DNA of 64,000 nucleotides from Halorussus amylolyticus (GCF_004143485.2 NZ_ML974131.1:179867-243866), one strand, 5' to 3'; shown: positions 41,872 through 50,079, numbered from the stretch's first letter. Numbers and translations: made by a program. Notes: a model not told the origin generated them from the sequence alone.

Positions 41872-42066
41872 ATGTCGAACACAAACGCAGCATCCGACTC
41901 GACTTCAAACCAACTCGTTGCGCCGTCCTGTGGGCACTGCGACAATGCCGTCGGGATTCTTGCTCTCGTCGGAGAGCAGAATCTCTACTGCTCGATAAGC
42001 TGTCTCATCTTCGCCAACGATTCCCTACACCAGACGGCGACCCAGACCGAGGGGGGTGAGACCTAA
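41872..42066 (+). CDS. small zinc-ribbon-like protein, 64 aa
   Basis: Reads MSNTNAASDSTSNQLVAPSC, then GHCDNAVGILALVGEQNLYC and SISCLIFANDS. Paired cysteines CGHC and CSISC suggest one zinc site. The stop overlaps the next gene start (TAATG), implying translational coupling. Probably a DNA- or protein-binding accessory of the element. Confidence 0.65.
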   Translation: MSNTNAASDSTSNQLVAPSCGHCDNAVGILALVGEQNLYCSISCLIFANDSLHQTATQTEGGET

Positions 42067-42260
42067 TGAGTGAAGCAGAGCAATCTGATGTCGGCGAGTT
42101 CGTCCGTGAGAACAGGGCCTTGCTCGTGCGGGTTCTCGCCTACGGGGATGCAGAAGGCCGGAGCTACGCTCTTGCGCTTCTCGCAAATGGCGGTGAGTCA
42201 CGCGACATTGAGGAAATCGAGCGCTTGCTCAACGAACTGAAACGCGAGAAAAAGCCATGA
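42066..42260 (+). CDS. small helical protein, 64 aa
   Basis: An all-helical acidic protein (EQSDVGEFVRENRALLVRVL, then YGDAEGRSYALALLANGG and a helix to KREKKP). Coupled by a TAATG overlap to the zinc-ribbon protein and convergent with the integrase, which ends 12 bases downstream. Could be an integrase partner or regulator, an inference from position. Confidence 0.65.
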   Translation: MSEAEQSDVGEFVRENRALLVRVLAYGDAEGRSYALALLANGGESRDIEEIERLLNELKREKKP

Positions 42261-42271
42261 TGAACGTGCAG

Positions 42272-43519
42272 TCAGTCGTTCGAGAGCGCTTCCACGAACT
42301 CCCCGGCGTCTTCGTAGAGTTCAGGTTGTTCCTCGAACAGCGTCATGAGGTCTCGGGTACGCTCGAAATCGTCGAGCAGGTCTGGGTTCTCATGTGCGAG
42401 TCGGAAAACGGCCCGACGGACTTTCTGTTGCTCTTCCCGTCTCGTCTCGGGGGCGCTGTACTCCAGCGCTTGGTGACACCAGACGCATTCTTCCTCGTGC
42501 CGCGGCGTCTCTTTCTCGCACCGGGGACACTCGACGGGACCAATCGGCTCAGGCTCATCGCTCGCAACCTCCATGCCGTGCAAGCGCGCGTACTCATCGT
42601 CCGCTTCACCGCCGAAACGAGCGACGTAGTGGGCCGTCTTGGGGCTTCCACGTTTGCGGCCCTGGCGGTCGTTGATGAACGCCTCGGTTTTGTCTCGCTT
42701 GGCGAGAAACGTCGCGTTCGACTTTCGGAAATTTGTGGGCGTGACGGGCTTGGTGACGCCAGCACGGTCGGCGGCGTCCTGGAAGATGTTCCGAAACTGC
42801 CGATAGCTGATGTCCTCTGGCTCATGCAACTTCGACCACAACGGTGCGTCAGGGTCGTCTGTGGGATGGTCTCGCAACCAGCGACGGAGATACGGCACGC
42901 TCGGGATGAGCGTAACAGTTCGTTGTCCCTGCTTTCCATCGGCCAGAAGCTGAAACCCGTGACGATGGTCGTTTACGTCACTGACCGTGAGGTTCTGAAG
43001 TTCGCCGCTTCGTGCACCGGAGTCGAACGCAACGGCGATGAGCGCCGCGTCACGAGCGTTCCGCGTTTCGTCCAACATCGACAGTACGTCGGTTTCCCAC
43101 TCCAGCATGTCTGCGGGGTCCGGGACCGGGTCGTAGCTGTTGCTCGTGCCCGACGGTATCCACGCGATGCTGTCGGGTTTCTCTTCGATATCGCCTTCAG
43201 TCACACGACCTCCGAACACGCGGAGCGCGGTACGGTAGTCGTGCTTCGTGTTCTCGTTGTCGTAGGTCTCGTTTATCCACACGACGAGGTCTTCGGCAGT
43301 CTCACGGTCGTTGAGGGCCGCGGCGAGTCCACCGACTTCTTCGGCCATCCGCGTGCAGTGGCGCAGGAGCTTCTCGCGGCGGTGGTCGCTGTATTCGGAG
43401 TCGAGGAGCTTCATCCGCCGGTTGAACAGCAAGAGTTTCTCGCGGTCGGCATCGGTGATGATTTCCGAAGTCTCGATGCGGTCGACAAGGGTCTCGATTC
43501 TGGCCTGTGGGTCGCTCAT
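42272..43519 (-). CDS. int: tyrosine recombinase/integrase with C-terminal zinc ribbon
   Basis: A 415-residue site-specific recombinase next to attR. The catalytic region shows R in FDSGARSGELQNL, NFR in TPTNFRKSNATFLAK (the usual H-x-x-R, here with N at the first position) and the nucleophilic Tyr in TAHYVARFG. The N-terminal SAM-like binding domain lies before residue 140. A C-terminal extension has a zinc ribbon CPRCEKETPRHEEECVWC (about 335-352), seen in several haloarchaeal integrases. It catalyses integration at tRNA-Thr. Confidence 0.92.
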   Translation of the reverse strand: MSDPQARIETLVDRIETSEIITDADREKLLLFNRRMKLLDSEYSDHRREKLLRHCTRMAEEVGGLAAALNDRETAEDLVVWINETYDNENTKHDYRTALRVFGGRVTEGDIEEKPDSIAWIPSGTSNSYDPVPDPADMLEWETDVLSMLDETRNARDAALIAVAFDSGARSGELQNLTVSDVNDHRHGFQLLADGKQGQRTVTLIPSVPYLRRWLRDHPTDDPDAPLWSKLHEPEDISYRQFRNIFQDAADRAGVTKPVTPTNFRKSNATFLAKRDKTEAFINDRQGRKRGSPKTAHYVARFGGEADDEYARLHGMEVASDEPEPIGPVECPRCEKETPRHEEECVWCHQALEYSAPETRREEQQKVRRAVFRLAHENPDLLDDFERTRDLMTLFEEQPELYEDAGEFVEALSND

Positions 43520-43558
43520 CTCTCGACTATATCAATTACTTCGAGGATATTGAACCTA

Positions 43559-43582
43559 GGGTTCAAATCCCGGCCTAGGCTT
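43559..43582. repeat. attR: right 24-bp direct repeat of the integrated element
   Basis: Identical copy of 28917-28940. It follows the integrase start by 39 bases and marks the right end of the element. Confidence 0.93.
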
Positions 43583-43676
43583 TCCGTATTTTACATCGTT
43601 CTCACGCCTTGAGCCCCATCTTCACAGCCACCACGCAACGACAACCATAAAAAAGAGACTCGCCACACGCTCCACC

Positions 43677-44741
43677 TCACCCATCAGGCTCGGGGTCGAA
43701 TATCTCGGGTCGTTCCTCGCCTTCGGCCGCCACGACCGCCATGCACCCCTTTCGAGCCACTCTCGTCAGTGAGTGGTCCACCAGTTTAACCGGGCCGGGA
43801 ACCGGGAACTCCATCGTCGCGACGGTCGCGGTGCCCGGCGGAACGGGCGTCGTCTCGACGTGCTTCTGCGTCGGGGATTCGAACGAACCTCTCGGATACA
43901 GCTCTTTCCAGACGTTCCCGATGGGGTGGAAACTGCTGGTGAGGTTCGGGCCGCCCGTGACGAAGTACACCCGCGCGGTGTCGCCCGTCTCGACGCTCAT
44001 CGCGCCGTGGCCGTCGGGCGTGATGGCGTACTGCTCGCCGTTCATCACGACGTAGGACGGTTCCTCGCGGGCCATTGCCGCAACGTCGAAGGCGTGGTGG
44101 CCCTCCTCGCCCGCGCGCTTGTCGGTGTAGAGTTCGTGCTGGCCGAGGTAGAATTCGTGGTCCACCTCGGGCAACCCCTCCTCGGGTTCGACGAGGATGA
44201 TGCCGAACATGCCCGCCGAGATGTGGGTGTCCATGTTCGGGACCGCGCAGTGGTAGATGAACGCGCCGGGGTAGGTCGCCTTGAACCGCAGGCGGGCGCT
44301 CTCGCCCGGCGCAATCGTGGTGGCGTCCGCGCCGCCGCCCGGTCCGTAGCACGCGTGGAAGTCCACGTTGTGGGGCAGTTCGTTCTCCTCGCCGTTCTCG
44401 AAGGTCAGGTCCACGGTGTCGCCCCGCCGGACTCGGACCATCGGTCCGGGGACTCGACCGTCGAACGTCATGTAGTCGAACGTGACGCCGTCCTCGATTT
44501 CGGCCGTCACCTCCTCCGAGCGAAGCGTCACCGAGACGGTCTCGGGTTCGCTCCGGTCTATCGGGTCCGGGATGTCAGTCGGGTCGGCCGCGACCCGCTG
44601 GGACGTGGTTTCGGCCGTCGTCTGTTGGTTCGTGGTCGTCTCGGTCGCTTGCGGTGTCGCGTCGCTCGAACATCCCGCGAGGGATGCCGCACCACCGAGG
44701 CCGATGCCCTGCAAGACGGTTCGCCGGGAAGTCGCTGGCAT
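43677..44741 (-). CDS. nirK: copper-containing nitrite reductase NirK
   Basis: Reduces nitrite to nitric oxide outside the membrane. The 354-residue protein has a Tat signal SRRTVLQGIGLGG and a lipobox LAGC. Two cupredoxin domains hold type 1 copper ligands (His in LPHNVDF, C-A-V-P-N-M and the Met in SAGM) and type 2 histidines (VDFHAC, IYHCAV, SSFHPIGNV). All are intact. The electron donor is probably the halocyanin encoded at 50954. Its upstream region has a TATA-like box (44841-44848) and a CGAA-N4-TTCG site. Confidence 0.95.
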   Translation of the reverse strand: MPATSRRTVLQGIGLGGAASLAGCSSDATPQATETTTNQQTTAETTSQRVAADPTDIPDPIDRSEPETVSVTLRSEEVTAEIEDGVTFDYMTFDGRVPGPMVRVRRGDTVDLTFENGEENELPHNVDFHACYGPGGGADATTIAPGESARLRFKATYPGAFIYHCAVPNMDTHISAGMFGIILVEPEEGLPEVDHEFYLGQHELYTDKRAGEEGHHAFDVAAMAREEPSYVVMNGEQYAITPDGHGAMSVETGDTARVYFVTGGPNLTSSFHPIGNVWKELYPRGSFESPTQKHVETTPVPPGTATVATMEFPVPGPVKLVDHSLTRVARKGCMAVVAAEGEERPEIFDPEPDG

Positions 44742-44820
44742 TGGGAGTCACCTCACGTGTGGTACTGGTGGCTGTACCACCTTCAAGCGAGGTCGTGATT
44801 CTCAGCGTTCTGAACGCCGA

Positions 44821-44832
44821 CGAATCGGTTCG
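44821..44832. promoter_or_regulatory. CGAA-N4-TTCG palindrome upstream of nirK
   Basis: CGAATCGGTTCG, about 85 bases before the nirK start. One of seven such sites in the denitrification region; its position relative to the TATA box is unusual. Confidence 0.5.
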
Positions 44833-44840
44833 GCTGGCGG

Positions 44841-44848
44841 TTTATACA
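44841..44848 (-). promoter_or_regulatory. TATA box candidate of nirK
   Basis: On the minus strand the sequence reads GTGTATAAA, giving an expected start near 44815 and a leader of about 74 bases. Confidence 0.5.
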
Positions 44849-44863
44849 CCTCGAAATCTGACA

Positions 44864-44896
44864 GCGGGCGGCGTCGAGGGACTCGACGCCGCCCGC
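44864..44896. repeat. perfect 15-bp inverted repeat between norZ and nirK, loop GGA
   Basis: GCGGGCGGCGTCGAG (44864-44878) pairs exactly with CTCGACGCCGCCCGC (44882-44896). It lies 110 bases beyond the norZ stop and before the nirK TATA box, so it may act as a terminator hairpin, but it has no U-run. Confidence 0.9.
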
Positions 44897-45005
44897 GAGC
44901 GGAAAAAGGGGCTGGAACTGCGACGAGGAGAGGGGCGAAATTGCGACGAGCGAGAAAAGGGTGACACTGCGATTCGGAGCGAAAACGAATCTCGAAACCG
45001 GAGCG

Positions 45006-47297
45006 TCAGTCGTCGTCCAGCGCCGACTCGGCCACCACCGGGGCGTCACCCGGCGCGTCGCTCGGGGTGGAGTCGCGCCGGACGCGCACCTTCTGGACCA
45101 CGTCGTAGCCGAACACCAGCGTCCCGAGGATGAGGAGCGTGTCGCCCGGCATCCGCGCCCAGAACAGGAGCTGGACCAGTTCGCCCTCGTAGAACGCGAG
45201 GCTCCGGGCGGCGTCGTAGCTCTGGGTGAACGCCACCTCCAACTGGAGGAAGCCGACCGGGAGGAGCGAGAGGCCGACCATCAGCGCCAGCCCGACGTTC
45301 CAGAGCCAGAACGCCCGCCGGAGGTTGGTCTCGCGCCACTTCGATTCGGGCACCGCGATGCGGAGCATGTACGTCACCATCCCGAGCGCGAGGAAGCCGA
45401 ACGCGCCGAACATCGCGGCGTGGGCGTGAGCCACCGTGAGGTAGGTGCCGTGTTCGAAGTAGTTGATGATGGGGAGATTGATGAAGAACCCGAGCACGCC
45501 CGCCCCGACGAAGTTCCACACGCCGCTCGCGACGATGAACATGAACGGGAGCGTGTAGGGGAACGACTCGCCGCTCGTCGCCATCGCGCGGTACTGGCCG
45601 ATGGCCTCGTAGAGGATGAACACGAGCGGAATCAGTTCGAGCGTCGAGAACGCGCTCCCGATGGGCACCCACATGTCGGGCTGGCCGACCCACCAGTAGT
45701 GGTGCGAGACGCCGATGACGCCCGTGCCCATCACGAGCAGGGCCTGGACCATCACCGCTTTCTCGGCCGACCGCTTGCTCAGGAGGTTCATGCTGACCAG
45801 CGTGACGCCGACCAGCGCGACGATGAAGAACTCGAAGGCCCCCTCGACCCACATGTGGACGACCCACCACCGCCAGAACTCCGTGACGACGATGTTGGTC
45901 TGTGGCGTGTAGAGGAAGCCCGCGCAGAACAGCAGGGCGATGGAGCCACCAGCGTACAGAATCATGTGCGCGAGTCCGTAGCGCGGCTCGCGGTCGAGCA
46001 GGGGCTTGAGACCGCGCGCGGTCAGCACCGCCCACGCGAGGAAGCCGACGAGGATGCCGACCTGCCAGAGACGGCCAATTTCGAGGTACTCCAGCCCCTC
46101 GTTGCCGAGAATCCACCAGAGCGCGCCGTCGAAGTAGCCGTTCGCGCCGAACCAGATGCCCGCGAGCCCGCCCACGACCACGACCACGAGCGCGGCCAGC
46201 AGTCCGTTGACGTACCGGCCCTGATTCTTCGGTTCGCGGCCGGTCAGCAGGGGCGGGAGGAACAGCCCCGCACCGAGCCACAGCGTCGCAATCCAGAGGA
46301 TGCCGAGGTCGATGTGCCACGTCTTGGCGATGGCGAACGGAATCAGCGAGAGGAAGTCGATGCCGAGCGCCTCGCCGATGCCGAAGAAGGCGTCGCGCTC
46401 GACGTAGTAGTGCGCGAGCAGGCCGCCGAGCAGGACCTGCCCGACGAACAGGCCCGCACCGACCACGGCGAACCGGAGCGCGGCGGCCTGCCCGGGGAAC
46501 AGGCTCACCTCGCTCGGTCGGGGGACCGAGACGCCCTCGGTATCGGGTTCGGGGAGTTCGATGGACTTGTACAGCCACACCCCGAATCCGGCCCCCGCGA
46601 CGAGCAGCACCATGGCGATGACGCTCCACGTCATCGCCGCACCGGTGGCCTCGTTTCCGGCGGCGGGGTTGTACGGCCAGTCGTTGGTGTAGGTGTGTTC
46701 GGCACCGGGTCGCTCAGTGTGGGAGAACCACGCGGTCCAGAGCGCGAAGTCGGCGAACTGGCGAGCGTCCTCCTCGCTGGAAATCATCCCTCCCGGAACA
46801 CCGCGCTCGGGACTTCCCTCGTGGTAGCGCTCGACGTACACCTCGCGCACCTGCTCGTGGGCGTGCGCCTCCGCGGCGGAGTACTCGATGGTGTCGCCGG
46901 GCGCGCCGTCGCCGAGGTCGCTCTCGACCGACACGTCCACCGTCGCCTGCTGGCTCTCGTCGAGGTCGGCGTAGGACGCGCCGTACTCCTCGTCGGCGTA
47001 GTACTCGCGCATGTACTCGACCTTCAGGTCGAGCGCATCGGCGGTGAAGTCCTCGCCGTAGTACGCGCCGTTCCCGAGAATCGACCCGTGGTTCATCAGT
47101 CCGTTCGACTGGAACGCCACCTTGCCGTCCCGGACCTGCTCGGCGGTCACGAGCGTCTCGTCGTCGGGACTGACGACCTCTTTCGGAATCGGCGGCGACT
47201 CCTCGTAGGAGTACCACGCGCCGACGCCCATCACCGCCAGATTCAGGACGAACACGCCCGCGATTATCTTCGCAAGTGTCTCTCGTCGTACTCTCAT
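45006..47297 (-). CDS. norZ: quinol-dependent nitric oxide reductase (qNOR type)
   Basis: Reduces NO to N2O in the membrane using quinol. The 763-residue single polypeptide has a periplasmic-type N-terminal domain fused to the 12-helix catalytic core: one TM helix, an extracytoplasmic domain to about 250, then many hydrophobic helices. Heme and non-heme ligands are seen as WWVVHMWVEGAFEFF, VSHHYWW, and AHAHAAMFGAFG. This architecture (no NorC partner) identifies qNOR. Start ATG at 47295-47297. Located between nirK and the cupin genes; a CGAA-N4-TTCG site is 70 bases upstream. Confidence 0.95.
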   Translation of the reverse strand: MRVRRETLAKIIAGVFVLNLAVMGVGAWYSYEESPPIPKEVVSPDDETLVTAEQVRDGKVAFQSNGLMNHGSILGNGAYYGEDFTADALDLKVEYMREYYADEEYGASYADLDESQQATVDVSVESDLGDGAPGDTIEYSAAEAHAHEQVREVYVERYHEGSPERGVPGGMISSEEDARQFADFALWTAWFSHTERPGAEHTYTNDWPYNPAAGNEATGAAMTWSVIAMVLLVAGAGFGVWLYKSIELPEPDTEGVSVPRPSEVSLFPGQAAALRFAVVGAGLFVGQVLLGGLLAHYYVERDAFFGIGEALGIDFLSLIPFAIAKTWHIDLGILWIATLWLGAGLFLPPLLTGREPKNQGRYVNGLLAALVVVVVGGLAGIWFGANGYFDGALWWILGNEGLEYLEIGRLWQVGILVGFLAWAVLTARGLKPLLDREPRYGLAHMILYAGGSIALLFCAGFLYTPQTNIVVTEFWRWWVVHMWVEGAFEFFIVALVGVTLVSMNLLSKRSAEKAVMVQALLVMGTGVIGVSHHYWWVGQPDMWVPIGSAFSTLELIPLVFILYEAIGQYRAMATSGESFPYTLPFMFIVASGVWNFVGAGVLGFFINLPIINYFEHGTYLTVAHAHAAMFGAFGFLALGMVTYMLRIAVPESKWRETNLRRAFWLWNVGLALMVGLSLLPVGFLQLEVAFTQSYDAARSLAFYEGELVQLLFWARMPGDTLLILGTLVFGYDVVQKVRVRRDSTPSDAPGDAPVVAESALDDD

Positions 47298-47364
47298 ACA
47301 GTTCGGCGTTCCCCGTCGAGGGGCTTTTAATCGGGCCGCAGTTCCAGAAATTTGGAAACGCAGG

Positions 47365-47376
47365 CGAACGTGTTCG
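47365..47376. promoter_or_regulatory. CGAA-N4-TTCG palindrome upstream of norZ
   Basis: CGAACGTGTTCG, centred about 73 bases before the norZ ATG. Confidence 0.6.
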
Positions 47377-47432
47377 GACGATGCACGACACCGATATCGG
47401 ACGCCCGAACTGGCGGGCGGGGGAGGGCGCGC

Positions 47433-47482
47433 CCGGTGACACAAACAGCCGAGAAACGGCCGGTGACACAAACAGCCGAGAA
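47433..47482. repeat. two-copy tandem repeat, period 27 bp
   Basis: The 23-base unit starting CCGGTGACACAAACAGCCGA occurs at 47433-47455 and again at 47460-47482. It lies between norZ and the cupin gene, just beside the CGAA-N4-TTCG site. Confidence 0.9.
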
Positions 47483-47521
47483 CCGACGCGTCCGAAAAAA
47501 CAGAATCGACGCCTGCTCGAC

Positions 47522-47827
47522 TCACTCGTCCGAACGCGGAGCCAACACCAGTACCGCCACGCTGTCCACTTCAGCCTTGGGCGACACCTCCTCGCGGCCG
47601 TCGAATCGAAGGAGGTCGCCGGGTTCGAGGACGTGGCCCTCGCCGTCCACACGCACGTCGAGTCGGCCCGACACGAGGTGAACCACGATTTCGCGCTCGG
47701 GGTGGCGGTGGGCGGGCACCTCCTCGCCAGCGTCGAGCGAGAGGCGCACCGTTTTCGGCTCCGAACCGGGGAACGCGACTTCTCGCGGCGCGACTTCGAG
47801 GTCGTCTAAACTGACTGTCTCGACCAT
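47522..47827 (-). CDS. cupin-domain protein, 101 aa
   Basis: A small beta-barrel protein with the cupin motif 1 AGEEVPAHRHPEREIVVHLVSG (histidines for metal; positions 34-55) and motif 2 LEPGDLLRFDG. Probable metal-dependent sensor or isomerase. Start ATG overlaps the stop of the preceding DUF2249 gene by one base (TGATG), so the two are an operon. Confidence 0.9.
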   Translation of the reverse strand: MVETVSLDDLEVAPREVAFPGSEPKTVRLSLDAGEEVPAHRHPEREIVVHLVSGRLDVRVDGEGHVLEPGDLLRFDGREEVSPKAEVDSVAVLVLAPRSDE

Positions 47828-48054
47828 CACTTCTTGGGGAACTTCGCGACGAACTTCTCCGTCCCTTCGCGCTCAACCTCGTAGCCGTCGGCGTCGAAGG
47901 CTTCGACCTCGGCCTGCATCTCGTAGAACAGCGGCTTCGGGTCGTGGTCGTTGACGATTTCGAGGGTCTCTCCGGTGTCCATCGCCGCGAACGTCTCGTG
48001 TATCTTGGGGTGTCGTTTCGGCGGCGGCATCTCGCGTACGTCTAAGGTCGGCAT
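47827..48054 (-). CDS. DUF2249-domain protein, 75 aa
   Basis: Reads MPTLDVREMPPPKRHPKIHE, then a TLEIVNDHDPKPLFYEMQ block and KFVAKFPKK. It is a TusA/SirA-like small fold in which the HDPKPL motif is characteristic. Such proteins accompany denitrification and NO-handling genes; the biochemical role is unknown. It heads an operon with the cupin and has a CGAA-N4-TTCG site 47 bases upstream. Confidence 0.85.
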   Translation of the reverse strand: MPTLDVREMPPPKRHPKIHETFAAMDTGETLEIVNDHDPKPLFYEMQAEVEAFDADGYEVEREGTEKFVAKFPKK

Positions 48055-48095
48055 GACGGGTGAAGGTAGTCGCGGCCGGCTATTCGGGGTTGTCC

Positions 48096-48107
48096 CGAAC
48101 GTGTTCG
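48096..48107. promoter_or_regulatory. CGAA-N4-TTCG palindrome upstream of the DUF2249-cupin operon
   Basis: CGAACGTGTTCG flanked by CC and GG, centred 47 bases before the DUF2249 start. Confidence 0.6.
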
Positions 48108-48207
48108 GCGTCGGTCGACGGCGGGTGTAGTGGTTTGGTTCCGAAGAGTCGTCGGAGACGGTGGTCGGGCCGGAGAAGGTGTCAGAAAGCACGCGGGAAC
48201 CGGAGGA

Positions 48208-48395
48208 GCTAGCTAACACTTGAGCCTATGAGAAACCGCACCGCCACCGCACCGGCCTCGAACCTCCCCAGCCTCCTGCGCTTCTCGGCCTCCGCTTCGC
48301 TTCGGCCTCCGATGCTCGTCCACCGGCGGACAAATCGCGTCCGCCGAGCATTCGGTCGCTCCGTCGTCGCTCCCGAAGACCTCGCGCGCGCCGAG
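48208..48395 (+). repeat. GCTAGCTA structured repeat, copy C (medium form)
   Basis: GCTAGCTAA start, then the CCTATGAGAAACCGC segment, the CCTCCCCAGCC block and one hairpin CGGCGGAC-aaatcgc-GTCCGCCG (48324-48346), followed by GCATTCGGTCGCTCC and a GAAGACCTCGCGCGCGCC end. Compared with copy B it lacks the second and third hairpins: its end joins the element directly to the terminal GCGCGCGCC. Confidence 0.88.
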
Positions 48396-48419
48396 CAAGC
48401 GAGTGGATTCGAAACGTCC

Positions 48420-49772
48420 TCACGAAAACGGCCCGTCGGCGTCGGAGTCCGACGCCGACTCACGCCCGCCGAGAAACCCGACCCGAAGCGACTCCGGGCC
48501 GTGCCTGACCACGACGCCGACCAGATTCGCGGCGAACACCCCGAACCCGATTGTCGTCGCGATGCCGCCCACCAGAACCGCCCCTTCGATTCGTGCGACT
48601 TCGCTGCCGACCACGAGCGAAAGCCCGCCGAGCGTCAGCCAGAAGTCGAGTCCAGCGAGGCGGTCGTCGTAGAGGTCGTCTATCATCGGCACTCGCTCCA
48701 GTCCCACGCGGTCGCTGTACCGGCGAATCCAGACGATGAACGGCACGACGTGGTAGAGCGTCCCGAGCAGGACGAACCCGACGACTCCGGCGAGCAGGAA
48801 GTGCCCCGCGACCGGGTAGCCGAACGTCGCGGCCGGGTCGAGGGGGTCGGCGAGCCACGCCGGAATCGTCGCGAGCGCCCACGCGGGGAGCGCGAGCGCG
48901 ACCACCGCGTACCGCGACAGCATCGGCGTGCGCTCGACGCGACTCTCGGCCAGTTTCCGGCAGAGGACCGCGGCGAACGCCGAGAGACCGACGAGGACGA
49001 GCGCGCCGCCAACGAGCGCGACCCGCTCGACGCCGGCCCCGCGTCCAAGCGCGAGCGCGATGACTCCGACCGGGTAGGTCCACTCCTCGACTCGCCTGAG
49101 CGCGTCGTCCGCTCGGTCGAACTCGGTCTGAGTGAACATCGTCCCGAGTTGGGAGAGCGCGCCCATCACCGTCGTCAGAACCACGCCGAACACCGCGAAC
49201 GTGGCGTGAGCCGCAACGATTCGGGGGCGAGCCAGTCCCGCGGATGCGAGCGTCGGCCGGGCGAAATCGAGCGCGAGGACGAGTCCGAGCGCGGTCACGA
49301 CGAGGACGTACCCGAGTGCGAGCGCGAAGTGGCGCTCGGTCGCGTCGAGGTCCTCGACTCTCCGGAGGGTCCGGCCGACGTTGTAGACGAACGTCCAGAA
49401 CCCCGCGAGCATCGCCACGCCCGCGACCGGGAGCCACCCGAGTTCGCCCGCCACCAGCAGACCCGCGAACCCCGAGACCCCGACCGAAACGAGACCAAGC
49501 GCGGCCGCCGCGAGTCGCCGGGAGTGGAGTTCGACGCCCGACCAGACCGGGACGAACTGGGTCATCGCGCCCATGATGGTGACACACACCCACCCGACGA
49601 GCAGGAGGTGGACGTGGGCCAGTTCGGCGAATCCCGGACCGACTCCCGCGACTCCGGCGACTCCGAGCGCGCTCCCAGCGACCAGAAACACGAACCCCAC
49701 CACGAAGTGGCCGAGCGGGACGACCATCGGCGGTCCGCGCTCGGCGTCGATGCCGCCCGGAATCGCGGTCAT
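48420..49772 (-). CDS. NnrS/oxidase-subunit-I-like multi-pass membrane protein
   Basis: A 450-residue protein with about 12 hydrophobic helices. Histidines placed inside helices (FAELAHVHLLLVGWV, AAHATFAVFGVV, PVAGHFLLAG, LYHVVPFIVW) suggest metal or heme binding as in heme-copper oxidase subunit I and NnrS. Genes like this sit in haloarchaeal denitrification clusters. Translationally coupled to the DUF2249 gene upstream (ATG overlaps its stop). Function is inferred from context. Confidence 0.8.
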   Translation of the reverse strand: MTAIPGGIDAERGPPMVVPLGHFVVGFVFLVAGSALGVAGVAGVGPGFAELAHVHLLLVGWVCVTIMGAMTQFVPVWSGVELHSRRLAAAALGLVSVGVSGFAGLLVAGELGWLPVAGVAMLAGFWTFVYNVGRTLRRVEDLDATERHFALALGYVLVVTALGLVLALDFARPTLASAGLARPRIVAAHATFAVFGVVLTTVMGALSQLGTMFTQTEFDRADDALRRVEEWTYPVGVIALALGRGAGVERVALVGGALVLVGLSAFAAVLCRKLAESRVERTPMLSRYAVVALALPAWALATIPAWLADPLDPAATFGYPVAGHFLLAGVVGFVLLGTLYHVVPFIVWIRRYSDRVGLERVPMIDDLYDDRLAGLDFWLTLGGLSLVVGSEVARIEGAVLVGGIATTIGFGVFAANLVGVVVRHGPESLRVGFLGGRESASDSDADGPFS

Positions 49773-49981
49773 CGTCGCCGTATTTCGACCCGCCACTCGT
49801 CGCGCGCGACCCGTTCGGTCTCGTGGTCGAACCCCCTCGCGTCGAGGACGGCGTACAGGGGTTCGGGTTCGAAGCTGTTGACGAGGACGAGCGCCTCGTC
49901 GTCTCCGAGGTCGCCGAGCGCCGCCGTAATCGCGCCGAACGGTTCGCTGTCGATGTCGCGGGTGTCGAGGGTTCTGGTCAT
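49769..49981 (-). CDS. DUF2249-domain protein, 70 aa
   Basis: Second DUF2249 protein: LDTRDIDSEPFGAITAAL, ALVLVNSFEPEPLYAVLDARG, then WRVEIRRR. It carries the F-E-P-E-P-L motif in place of HDPKPL. Its stop overlaps the start of the membrane protein. A CGAA-N4-TTCG site lies 44 bases upstream of its ATG. Confidence 0.85.
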   Translation of the reverse strand: MTRTLDTRDIDSEPFGAITAALGDLGDDEALVLVNSFEPEPLYAVLDARGFDHETERVARDEWRVEIRRR

Positions 49982-50019
49982 GCTCGAAGATGGTCGGCCG
50001 ACTTCGGTAGCGATTGCGC

Positions 50020-50031
50020 CGAAGGTGTTCG
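50020..50031. promoter_or_regulatory. CGAA-N4-TTCG palindrome upstream of the second DUF2249 operon
   Basis: CGAAGGTGTTCG, centred 44 bases before the start at 49981. Confidence 0.6.
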
Positions 50032-50079
50032 GCCGAGAGCACGCTGATTTTCGAGAGTCGCGGATTCGGAGACTGCTAC

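Larger units (their letters stand above)
28917..43582. mobile_element. integrated mobile element in tRNA-Thr (about 14.7 kb)
   Basis: Bounded by the 24-bp repeats in the 3' end of tRNA-Thr and a second partial copy. It contains an HUH-type Rep next to the left end and a tyrosine integrase next to the right end, with a defence cargo between (type I RM, PD-(D/E)XK-like protein, YgjP-type metallopeptidase) and a DpdA-like gene. GC content is visibly lower in parts (37.9-39.0 kb, 41.2-41.9 kb). No capsid or conjugation genes are seen, so a plasmid-derived integrative element or satellite is more likely than a complete virus. Confidence 0.9.

Noticed and set aside
44810-44820. CGTTCTGAACG palindrome near nirK
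   Set aside because: Does not fit the CGAA-N4-TTCG pattern and is short enough to occur by chance.
44961-47330. A 789-codon plus-strand frame
   Set aside because: Antisense shadow of norZ; its translation is Arg/His/Glu-rich with no motif.
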